32,344 nucleotides of DNA, taken from NCBI GenBank assembly GCA_902533295.1, contig CACALG010000007.1, positions 1-32,344 of the forward strand, read 5' to 3'. The stretch is from an uncultured marine group III euryarchaeote. GTDB lineage: Archaea; Thermoplasmatota; Poseidoniia; MGIII; CG-Epi1. Below the pieces are notes generated by a model that searched no databases, was not told the origin of the DNA, and worked only from the letters and a program-made list of their open reading frames with translations. Position 1 is the first letter of the stretch; the number at the start of each line of letters is the position of its first letter. Position numbers and translations under genes: made by a program. Below, piece after piece: positions 1 through 6,681 of this stretch.

Positions 1-2
1 TA

Positions 3-830
3 ATCACTGGAGCTACTGACGGAATAGGCAAAGAAGCCGCTATCGAACTGGCAAAGAAAGGATGTAATCTGATTCTTATTGGAAGAAACAAAGAGAAAGG
101 AGAGAAAGTTGTCGAAGAGATTAGAAAGGTAGCTGAAAACCATGTTGATATCGATTACTTCGTAGCAGATCTAATGTTGATGAAAGAAGTCTCTAGAGTT
201 GCTGATGAAGTATCCAGAAAATATCCTAAAATTGATATCTTGTTAAACAATGTTGGAGCGTATTTTGCTTTCAGAGATGTTACGGAAGAAGGATTTGAGA
301 GAACTTTTGCTTTGAACCATCTAGGATATTTCTTGATGACGAAAAAACTACTTCCTCTCGTCGAAAAAAGCGATTACAAAAGAATTGTAAATGTTTCATC
401 AAGTGCTCATTATGGTATTGATTTTGAATTTGATAATATGAATGGTGAAAAGAAGTATAGTGGTTTTGATGTTTACAAAAAATCCAAACTTGCTAATGTC
501 ATGTTCACTTATGAATTGGCAAAAAGAGTGAAAGATAAGGGAATAACTGCAAATTGCTTGCATCCTGGTTTTGTAGCTACAAAATTTGGAAATAATAATA
601 ATTTTTTGTGGAGATCATTCATTGGTTTTGCAAAATTATTAATGGCCATAAGTGTTGAAGATGGTGCGAAAACTAGTATTCATTTGGCGTGTTCAGATGA
701 AGTAAAAGATATTACTGGCAAATTCTTTGCTAATTCTCAAGTTAAGAAAGGCTCAAGTAAAGCCAAGAATGAGGAACATAATCGAAAACTTTGGGAAATC
801 TCAGAAGATTTTGTAGAGAAATTTGTGTAA
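3..830 (+). CDS. Short-chain dehydrogenase/reductase, retinol-dehydrogenase-like (5' truncated by window edge)
   Basis: NAD(P)-dependent oxidoreductase with a Rossmann fold; the substrate cannot be told. The reading frame is open from base 3, which is already inside the cofactor motif (TGATDGIG, the TGxxxGIG signature), so only about ten N-terminal residues lie outside the window. NNVG replaces the usual NNAG structural motif, and the active-site YKKSK (YxxxK) follows a conserved Ser pair (VSSSAH). A HPGFVATKFG segment, typical of the retinol dehydrogenase/WW-domain oxidoreductase branch, follows the active site. The first ATG inside the window (174) is not the real start because the cofactor site lies upstream of it. 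Family assignment is firm; the physiological role is not. Confidence 0.93.
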   Translation: MTGATDGIGKEAAIELAKKGCNLILIGRNKEKGEKVVEEIRKVAENHVDIDYFVADLMLMKEVSRVADEVSRKYPKIDILLNNVGAYFAFRDVTEEGFERTFALNHLGYFLMTKKLLPLVEKSDYKRIVNVSSSAHYGIDFEFDNMNGEKKYSGFDVYKKSKLANVMFTYELAKRVKDKGITANCLHPGFVATKFGNNNNFLWRSFIGFAKLLMAISVEDGAKTSIHLACSDEVKDITGKFFANSQVKKGSSKAKNEEHNRKLWEISEDFVEKFV

Positions 831-847
831 TTTCAATACAGGAAACT

Positions 848-854
848 TTTAAAA
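848..854 (+). promoter_or_regulatory. TATA-like box before the thioredoxin-like gene
   Basis: The T/A run TTTAAAA lies 28 to 22 nt before the ATG at 876. That spacing puts the expected transcription start at the start codon, so the mRNA is probably leaderless. No purine-rich ribosome site lies just before the ATG. Confidence 0.5.
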
Positions 855-875
855 CTCTGACAATAGAATTGTAGT

Positions 876-1433
876 ATGGACACGAAAGCTTTGTTCGCAG
901 TTTTATTAGTTGCTGGACTTCTAGGTGGTTTTTCCATTAATGAATATCTCATCGATGAGGAAAATGGAAATTTATTCTCCGAAAATGATTCCGAAGAGCC
1001 TATTGAACAAGTTGAAGTCGGGAACGAAGCACCTGACTTTGCTTTGACGGATACGGACGGGAATGAATTCAATCTTTCCGATTATGAAGGTGAAAAAGTA
1101 CTGGTTTTAGAATTTACAAATATGAATTGTGGAACTTGCAAAAACTTTGAAAAGAATGAAATGAAAAGTTACTGTAACGATTCTATGCCTGAAGATGTTG
1201 AAGTTATTTCAGTAACTCAGACAAAGAATGCTGATGAGAGTGAATTAGCTGAAAGAACAGAGGAAATGGGTTGGAGATTCATGAAAGGTAATAGCGAAAT
1301 GACTGATGCATTTGGGGCAGACAGAAGTCCTACTGTTGTTATAATTGATAAGGATGGGGTCATAACTTTCTCAGAAAGTGGATCAATGTCTAAATCTGAA
1401 TTGGAAGAGAAAATTAACTCTGCTCTTGAATAA
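876..1433 (+). CDS. Membrane-anchored thioredoxin-like/redoxin protein
   Basis: Probable extracytoplasmic thiol-disulfide oxidoreductase or TlpA/peroxiredoxin-type protein. Residues 4-22 form a hydrophobic N-terminal anchor, followed by an acidic linker, then an AhpC/TSA-Redoxin entry motif (NEAPDFALTDTDG, about residues 50-62). The active site is NCGTCK with a CxxC pair at C85/C88. A cis-Pro region (RSPTVVIIDKDG) follows near the C-terminus. The two-cysteine CxxC points to disulfide exchange rather than a 1-Cys peroxiredoxin. The stop codon directly abuts the stop of the convergent gene on the other strand. Substrate is unknown. Confidence 0.88.
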   Translation: MDTKALFAVLLVAGLLGGFSINEYLIDEENGNLFSENDSEEPIEQVEVGNEAPDFALTDTDGNEFNLSDYEGEKVLVLEFTNMNCGTCKNFEKNEMKSYCNDSMPEDVEVISVTQTKNADESELAERTEEMGWRFMKGNSEMTDAFGADRSPTVVIIDKDGVITFSESGSMSKSELEEKINSALE

Positions 1434-2183
1434 TCACTGAAATTGCATTATCAGCATTAGTGAAGCATATCCTGTAAACATTAGGAAAGGAGTGTCCCAA
1501 GTATGTGGAGAATAAGCTTCAGTCAAAGTCATTATAATCGGAATAAACAGCATTGCTAATATGAATTGTAAAGTTGAGAAATATTCATAGTGCATTGCTA
1601 TCACAACAAAACCCGTAATCAAGACACAGGCACTTCCTTCTAATGTTCTTACGTACGTTTTATCTGTGAACAGCGCTTTTGTTTTGTATTCGTGCTTACC
1701 GAATCGGACTCCGACCGGTTCTGCAAGACCGTCGCCTATTACATTAATTAAAATTGGAATAGTGACGACTAATTCCAAACCCCATTGTCCACACAACCAA
1801 ACCATAGGAAGCATGACGCCGAAACCTGCTGCGAACTGTGTCCAGAGCCACGTTAGGGTGTGTGGTCTATCTTCAGGCCTATCAAAACCATCAAACATTA
1901 ATTGAAAAGGAGGGAAAAAATTCCTAATTGGTTCATAAAATGCAAGTAATGATAAGGTCGTTATTATGGCACTTATTGCCAAATAACGAACATCTGTAAA
2001 TGTTTCAGCGTTAAATTGGCTGTCGATAAATACAGGAAGATAGTAAATTGCAAAGTGATTGATTTTCCTAGTATAGTTTACTTTAACGCTCAAATAACGA
2101 GCCAAAGCTCCTGTCAGAAGCATTGTCGTTCCAAGTGCAATCCCTTTTGCGATTGTAGATTGGATTTCAGGAGTTATTTCCAT
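1434..2183 (-). CDS. Phytol/dolichol-kinase-like polyprenol kinase (CTP-dependent family)
   Basis: Polytopic membrane protein of about 249 residues resembling the SEC59/VTE5/CTP-transferase family, which phosphorylates long-chain isoprenoid alcohols at the membrane. Seen in the sequence: an early RKINHF segment (the Arg-Lys...His signature), five to seven hydrophobic segments, and a C-terminal signature GDGLAEPVGVRFGKHEYKT followed by RTLEGS, matching the GDxxAxxxGxxxGkh...GS pattern of that family. I start the gene at ATG 2183 because a longer reading would run into the tRNA-Ala gene. In an archaeon a natural substrate would be geranylgeraniol, phytol or dolichol; this is inference. Confidence 0.75.
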   Translation of the reverse strand: MEITPEIQSTIAKGIALGTTMLLTGALARYLSVKVNYTRKINHFAIYYLPVFIDSQFNAETFTDVRYLAISAIITTLSLLAFYEPIRNFFPPFQLMFDGFDRPEDRPHTLTWLWTQFAAGFGVMLPMVWLCGQWGLELVVTIPILINVIGDGLAEPVGVRFGKHEYKTKALFTDKTYVRTLEGSACVLITGFVVIAMHYEYFSTLQFILAMLFIPIIMTLTEAYSPHTWDTPFLMFTGYASLMLIMQFQ

Positions 2184-2194
2184 ATGATGGTGGC

Positions 2195-2271
2195 TGGTGG
2201 ACCGGGCGAGATTTGAACTCGCGCCCTCCTCCATGCCAAGGAGGCGATCTTCCAGACTGATCTACCGGCCC
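2195..2271 (-). tRNA. tRNA-Ala (GGC)
   Basis: A cloverleaf folds on the minus strand: acceptor GGGCCGG pairing with CCGGTCC, anticodon stem CCTCC/GGAGG with loop TTGGCAT (anticodon GGC), and T-arm GCGAG-TTCAAAT-CTCGC. The third acceptor pair is G3:U70, the identity element for alanine. Discriminator A is at 2198 and an encoded CCA lies at 2195-2197. It is immediately upstream of, and probably cotranscribed with, the polyprenol-kinase-like gene (ATG at 2183). No intron is visible. Confidence 0.96.
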
Positions 2272-2349
2272 GTTAATTTGTCATTTTAGTAGGCTGTTAA
2301 TAGAATTATAGGCCGTAAATTGTTTAGTAATGGCCAAATATGGTATGTC

Positions 2350-2811
2350 GTGAGAGGCGTAAAGGAAGTAAAATCTTACATTGATAAAAACGAAATTGAT
2401 GCTGAAATTATCATGTTTGAGGCTGAACAAGCAAAAACATCAGCCTCAGCTGCTGAACACCTAGGGTGTGAGGTTGCTCAAATCGCCAAAAGCATAGTTT
2501 TGAAAGCTGAAAACCCAATCTTAGTAATTCTATCTGGTGATATGAGAGTGGATCTGAAGAAACTCTCTGAGATTATTGGACAAAAGGCAAAGTTGGCCAG
2601 TCCCGAGTATGTTTCAGAGGAAGTTGGATTCATAATTGGAGGAGTTCCACCAATGGGATTTGATAGGCCTGTTCGAATATTAATTGACAAGTCAATAGAG
2701 AGATTCTCCGAAGTATTCAGTTCGGGCGGTTCAAGAGATTCCATATTGAAAATCGATGTGAATGAACTGAAAAATATTGTGAAAGGTGAACTCGTTGATG
2801 TTTCAAAATAA
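2350..2811 (+). CDS. YbaK/ProX-type aminoacyl-tRNA deacylase domain protein
   Basis: Single-domain YbaK/INS-family protein, a group that hydrolyses mischarged tRNAs in trans (for example Cys- or Ala-tRNA-Pro). Seen: a TSASAAEHLG helix, the AQIAKSIVLKA segment carrying the conserved Lys, the LVILSGDMRVDLKKL core, and GGVPPMGF, the glycine/proline loop of the family. About 150 residues, normal for a freestanding domain. The start is uncertain: GTG 2350 has a TATA-like GTTTAGTA about 26 nt upstream, while an in-frame TTG at 2320 would add ten poorly conserved residues. The stop is two bases from the stop of the convergent AlkD gene. Confidence 0.88.
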   Translation: MRGVKEVKSYIDKNEIDAEIIMFEAEQAKTSASAAEHLGCEVAQIAKSIVLKAENPILVILSGDMRVDLKKLSEIIGQKAKLASPEYVSEEVGFIIGGVPPMGFDRPVRILIDKSIERFSEVFSSGGSRDSILKIDVNELKNIVKGELVDVSK

Positions 2812-2813
2812 AT

Positions 2814-3521
2814 CTAGATAGTTCCCTTTAGATATCTCTGTCTTTTCGGTTCAGGAAATCTTTCGATTGCATATCTCAACATTGTTCGAGGCATGGTTTT
2901 GTAATGTTTTTTTAAGAAGAACTCTTCTTTTTCTAGGTCTCTTTTTCCAGCTTCCCTAAGCATCCACCCTACTGCTTTGTGAATAAGATCATGTTCATCA
3001 TTAAGCAATATTTCTGCTATTTTGAAAGTATCCTGTAAATCATTTTTTCTGATAAAACAATGGGTTGAAACAATGGCTATTCTTTTCGTCCAGAGATCAT
3101 TTGACTGGGCCCAAGTGTAAAGAATTGAACGATCTTTATCAAACAAATGTTTGCCTATTACGTGTGCACAAGTTACGTCTACTAAGTCCCAATTATTGAC
3201 GTATTTGAAGCTAGAAACATAGATATTGTAAAGTTGATTTCTATCTTTTTCATCCTTACTTTTAGAATATTTATTTACTAAAATTATCAATCCTAAAAGT
3301 CTCTCTTCATGATATTTTGATTTTATGAGTGTTTTCATATCTGAAAGAGAAATATCAATATTTTTCTTGGCAATTAATCGAATTTTCGGAACCCTTACAC
3401 CAAGAAAAATATCGCCATAGCCATATTCTCCCTTACCTGTTTTGAAGAATCTTTTACTGTGGTTAGCTCGTTCTTTATTTGCTAGAGCTCGTATCTCTTC
3501 ACTTGCTTTCATTTCTCCCAA
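2814..3521 (-). CDS. DNA alkylation repair protein, AlkD-like DNA glycosylase
   Basis: HEAT-like-repeat glycosylase predicted to remove bulky or positively charged N3/N7-alkylated purines. The key residues of bacterial AlkD can be matched: NNWDLVD holds Trp111 and Asp115 (the catalytic Asp pair pattern W-x3-D), Arg147 lies in LWTKRIAIV, and Trp186 in HKAVGWMLREAG. The tail PRTMLRYAIERFP is also typical. Length (235) is normal. It overlaps the end of the upstream YczE-like gene by 13 nt, with alternative starts at 3521 and 3512, so it is the last gene of a translationally coupled minus-strand trio. Confidence 0.93.
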   Translation of the reverse strand: MGEMKASEEIRALANKERANHSKRFFKTGKGEYGYGDIFLGVRVPKIRLIAKKNIDISLSDMKTLIKSKYHEERLLGLIILVNKYSKSKDEKDRNQLYNIYVSSFKYVNNWDLVDVTCAHVIGKHLFDKDRSILYTWAQSNDLWTKRIAIVSTHCFIRKNDLQDTFKIAEILLNDEHDLIHKAVGWMLREAGKRDLEKEEFFLKKHYKTMPRTMLRYAIERFPEPKRQRYLKGTI

Positions 3522-4180
3522 TTACTTACGACGCCCAAAGACATTGATATTGCTGGACCTATGCCTATTGCAAACATAACTGTACCTAAGCCAAAAGTTC
3601 CACCTAGTGCTATCCCAATACTCAAAACTATGATTTCTATTCCTACTCTTACTCTACCTATTGGCCAATTTGTCTTCTTTTGAACTCCAGTCATCCACCC
3701 GTCACGTGGCCCCGGTCCAAGATTTGCTGTAAGGTATAGTGCACTGCCTATTCCAACTAAAATTATTCCAACCATTGCTTGGATTATTTGTGGAAGAAAA
3801 TCTGTCTGATTTGGAATGAAAGGTTCCATTACATCTATTGACATCGCAATCAATATTGCATTCAAAATTGTACCAATTCCTGGTGTTTCTCGTAAAGGTA
3901 TCCAAAGAAAAAGAACCAAAACACTAACGACAAATGTTGCCATACCTACTGTCAAATCTGCCTGTTTTGATATTCCCTGTGCAAGAACTGTCCATGGGCT
4001 AACTCCAATCCCGGCATCAATCAATATTGCTTCACCAGTTCCAAATATCCATAAACCTGAAATTAAGAAAAGCAGAGTGACGAAACGAGGTTTGAGAGTA
4101 AGAGGCGTATCGGAACTCCATACTGTGTGTGGAACTTGGTGTGCAGGTCTAATAAAATCTAGAAGAGATTTTAGTGACAC
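3509..4180 (-). CDS. YczE/YitT-like integral membrane protein
   Basis: Five- to six-span membrane protein of the YczE/YyaS/YitT type, function unsettled. Family traits seen: GEAILIDAGIGVSPWTVLAQGIS (the G..G.SPW.....G signature) near residue 55, and a second half with ALYLTANLGPGPRDGWMTG, the repeat of the same motif in the internally duplicated fold. The N-terminal 30 residues are soluble. Start and stop overlap both neighbours (10 nt with the HMA-DUF4396 gene, 13 nt with alkD), showing an operon. What links the three products is unclear. Confidence 0.82.
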   Translation of the reverse strand: MSLKSLLDFIRPAHQVPHTVWSSDTPLTLKPRFVTLLFLISGLWIFGTGEAILIDAGIGVSPWTVLAQGISKQADLTVGMATFVVSVLVLFLWIPLRETPGIGTILNAILIAMSIDVMEPFIPNQTDFLPQIIQAMVGIILVGIGSALYLTANLGPGPRDGWMTGVQKKTNWPIGRVRVGIEIIVLSIGIALGGTFGLGTVMFAIGIGPAISMSLGVVSNWEK

Positions 4181-4869
4181 GATTGTCCATACTTCTTAAG
4201 ACGCCAATAATTGTAGGGCCAAGGGGTGATGAATCCTGCAATTAACATTGGTACTATAACCCACCATGTTAGTTTGGCACCTCCTGTCAAAACTACATCT
4301 ACAACATTCATTGCCGCCTCCATTGATATCATAGAAATCAATGACATCCCAACGGCCACTCTGAAGGCCTCATTGAGTGGCATTTGTTTCAAAAGGATGA
4401 ATGTCTCAAGAGCTATCGAAGTCATTATTCCATTAAACATTGCAAGTAGCATGATGCTCATGACTGTCCACGCCCATGGGTTCCCTGTATATTGAAAGAA
4501 AAAAATAGTCCCAAAATCACCAATTGAGCAACCTATCAAACACCATTTTGTATTGTGGGCAGATTGTTTCCAAACAGCTCCATCACTCCAATTAAATTCT
4601 GTTTGTTTTGGTACTGAATCCAATTGAAGTAATCCTAGATCGGCGCCTGGTTCATGTATCGAATAGCCTGCATTTGTCACTGCTTCCTCTAATATTTTCT
4701 TATCAATATTTGATTCTGCATTGACTGTCGCTTTAGCTTCTGCCAAATTTACTTCAACATCCGATACTCCGGCAATATTGCTTAGGGCTGTTTCAACATG
4801 ATTAACGCAATTATTGCAAGTCATGCCTCCAACTCCTAAAACATATTCCTTAGAAGACGCCTCTGTCAT
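4171..4869 (-). CDS. HMA heavy-metal-binding domain fused to DUF4396 membrane domain
   Basis: The N-terminal domain (about residues 8-74) is a ferredoxin-fold heavy-metal-associated domain with GGMTCNNCVNHVE, whose CxxC pair C18/C21 binds Cu(I) or a similar soft metal. A linker leads to a membrane domain of about 130 residues recognisable as DUF4396: TKWCLIGCSIGD, TSIALETFIL, a MSLISMISMEAAMN helix and a TPWPYNYWRLKKYG tail. The metal-binding head suggests a role in copper handling or transport, by inference. First gene of the minus-strand trio. It is transcribed divergently from tgtA with 50 nt between the starts and a shared A/T box in the middle. Confidence 0.85.
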   Translation of the reverse strand: MTEASSKEYVLGVGGMTCNNCVNHVETALSNIAGVSDVEVNLAEAKATVNAESNIDKKILEEAVTNAGYSIHEPGADLGLLQLDSVPKQTEFNWSDGAVWKQSAHNTKWCLIGCSIGDFGTIFFFQYTGNPWAWTVMSIMLLAMFNGIMTSIALETFILLKQMPLNEAFRVAVGMSLISMISMEAAMNVVDVVLTGGAKLTWWVIVPMLIAGFITPWPYNYWRLKKYGQSCH

Positions 4870-4890
4870 TGTAGAATAGCGAACATGGAT

Positions 4891-4900
4891 TGAAATAAAG
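4891..4900. promoter_or_regulatory. Shared A/T-rich TATA-like box between HMA-DUF4396 and tgtA
   Basis: TGAAATAAAG lies almost exactly midway between ATG 4869 (minus) and TTG 4920 (plus). It is about 22-31 nt from each, the correct TATA distance for leaderless mRNA in both directions. This supports the TTG as the tgtA start. Confidence 0.4.
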
Positions 4901-4919
4901 GTTTGTTTGTGCCTAATTA

Positions 4920-6641
4920 TTGTTCGAAATCAATAAACGTGATGGGCTTGCAAGACTTGGAAAAATTAAAACCAAACATGGTTCCCTAGATACGCCTACA
5001 TTGCTACCTGTCGTTAATCCGAAAATTCTAACTCTTTCTATGGAAGAATTGAAAGAATGCGGAGCTCAAGGCCTAATTACGAATAGCTATATCATATACA
5101 AAAATTCTGAACTAAAAGCTATTGCAGAAAAGAAAGGCGTTCATGGATTATTGAATTGGGACGGTCCGATAATGACTGATAGTGGAACTTTCCAATCTCA
5201 TGTGTATGGTGAAATTGATATGCAACCAGATGAAATTCTTAATTTTCAGAAGAAAATTGGAGTCGATATTGGTACTGTTCTAGACGTTTTTTGCGAGCCT
5301 GAAACTAGATTTGAAGATGCGAAAAAAGAATTAGAAGAAACTCAACGTAGAATTGAAGAATCTGACAAAAATAAAGGTTCTATTTTTCTTGCAGCTCCGA
5401 TACAAGGTGGAAGGCATTTAGATCTCAGATTAAAGGCTGCTGAGATGGCCTCACAAACTAATGCCGAGGTATTTCCTATTGGAGGAGTAGTTCCTTTGAT
5501 GGAGAAAAATAATTTCGAGAAATTAGCTGAAGTAATTATTGCTGCAAAAAAAGGTCTCGATATTTCTAGACCAGTGCATCTATTTGGTTGTGGCCATCCC
5601 ATGCTTTTCGCTTTGGCGTCTTTCTTAGGATGTGATTTATTTGATAGTTCTAGTTATGCTAAATTTGCATCTCGTGATAGTTTAATGTTTACATGGGGGA
5701 CAAGAAATTTAGAAGAATTAGAAGAATTTCCAAGTGAATTTTCTGCAGCTCCTGATATTACTGTTAATCAATTGAAAGCAATGGAAAAGAAACAAAGACA
5801 AAAAATCATAGCTAAACACAATTTAATTGTCTCCTATACTGAAATCAGAAGAGTAAAACAGGCAATACATGATGGTTTACTATGGGAACTCGTAGAAAAT
5901 CGACTAAGAACCTCACCAGCCTTGATGAAAATATTTTCTATTTTGAAAAGAGAAATGGATTGGATTTCTGAATTCGAACCTGCTTACCGATACAAAACTC
6001 CGATTAAAACTGGGAATGAATCTGATCATAGACCCCTATTTTCTAAACTTGCAAATTCATTCAAATCGGGGGACATGGTGCATCCTTATTTTGGAAAAGT
6101 TCCTAATCATCTATCTGAGACTTATCCATTCCATCCTGGGTTATTGCAAAATGATGTTCAAGGTTGGAAAATGCAAGATTGGACTATTGAACGTGTCCAA
6201 ACCATTATAGATTACCAATTTGGAAAAGGAATTGGAAAACTCCTTACCAGTGGAAAAACTGAATTAGTAGTCAGCAGAAAAACAAAAAGACTAAGAAATT
6301 TACTTCTAAATGGAGAACATGTAGCCTCGCTCTCTCACAGAAGAGGAATGTTCATACTTCAGAAAAAAGGTGCCGAATTGATACAGAAATCCTCGAAATC
6401 TCCAAAATTTCGTGTCGTTGTTGATAAGGATACTGCAGAGTTTAATAGAAAAGGAAAGAGTGTATTTTGTAAATTTATAGAGAATATTGATTCTAATTTA
6501 AGATGTATGGATGAATGTATTGTTGTTACGCCTAATGATGATTTAATCGCTTTTGGTAAATTAATCGTTTCACCTAAAGAATTGGAACTTGGGCAACAAG
6601 GGATGGCTGTGCGAGTTCGTAGTGGAATTGAAGATTCGTAG
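4920..6641 (+). CDS. tgtA: Archaeosine tRNA-guanine transglycosylase (ArcTGT) with PUA domain, zinc cysteines lost
   Basis: Exchanges guanine-15 in archaeal tRNA for preQ0, the first step to archaeosine. The catalytic barrel (about 1-340) keeps MTDSGTFQ with Asp87 and LFDSSSYAKFA with the nucleophile Asp242, plus IQGGRHLDLR. C-terminal domains follow, ending in a PUA domain (about 495-573). There is no PCxKPY-type ArcS motif, so this is TgtA rather than the paralogue. Oddity: where Pyrococcus ArcTGT has the CxCxxC zinc knuckle, this protein reads PSEFSAAP, with Ser272, Phe274 and Ala277 in place of the three Cys, while the fourth ligand His300 remains. Start is TTG 4920, since the first residues MFEINKRDGLARLG match the family N-terminus. 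Confidence 0.95.
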   Translation: MFEINKRDGLARLGKIKTKHGSLDTPTLLPVVNPKILTLSMEELKECGAQGLITNSYIIYKNSELKAIAEKKGVHGLLNWDGPIMTDSGTFQSHVYGEIDMQPDEILNFQKKIGVDIGTVLDVFCEPETRFEDAKKELEETQRRIEESDKNKGSIFLAAPIQGGRHLDLRLKAAEMASQTNAEVFPIGGVVPLMEKNNFEKLAEVIIAAKKGLDISRPVHLFGCGHPMLFALASFLGCDLFDSSSYAKFASRDSLMFTWGTRNLEELEEFPSEFSAAPDITVNQLKAMEKKQRQKIIAKHNLIVSYTEIRRVKQAIHDGLLWELVENRLRTSPALMKIFSILKREMDWISEFEPAYRYKTPIKTGNESDHRPLFSKLANSFKSGDMVHPYFGKVPNHLSETYPFHPGLLQNDVQGWKMQDWTIERVQTIIDYQFGKGIGKLLTSGKTELVVSRKTKRLRNLLLNGEHVASLSHRRGMFILQKKGAELIQKSSKSPKFRVVVDKDTAEFNRKGKSVFCKFIENIDSNLRCMDECIVVTPNDDLIAFGKLIVSPKELELGQQGMAVRVRSGIEDS

Positions 6642-6653
6642 AAATCGTAAGTT

Positions 6654-6661
6654 CTTTAATC
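6654..6661 (+). promoter_or_regulatory. TATA-like box before the subtilase-MFS gene
   Basis: CTTTAATC sits 28 to 21 nt before ATG 6682, in the short 40-nt gap after tgtA. The spacing implies a leaderless transcript of its own rather than read-through from tgtA alone. Confidence 0.4.
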
Positions 6662-6681
6662 AAACTCCTATCTATTGAATT

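Noticed and set aside
2184-2234. Longer N-terminus for the polyprenol-kinase-like gene
   Set aside because: The upstream in-frame codons lie inside the tRNA-Ala gene (2195-2271), so ATG 2183 is the sensible start.
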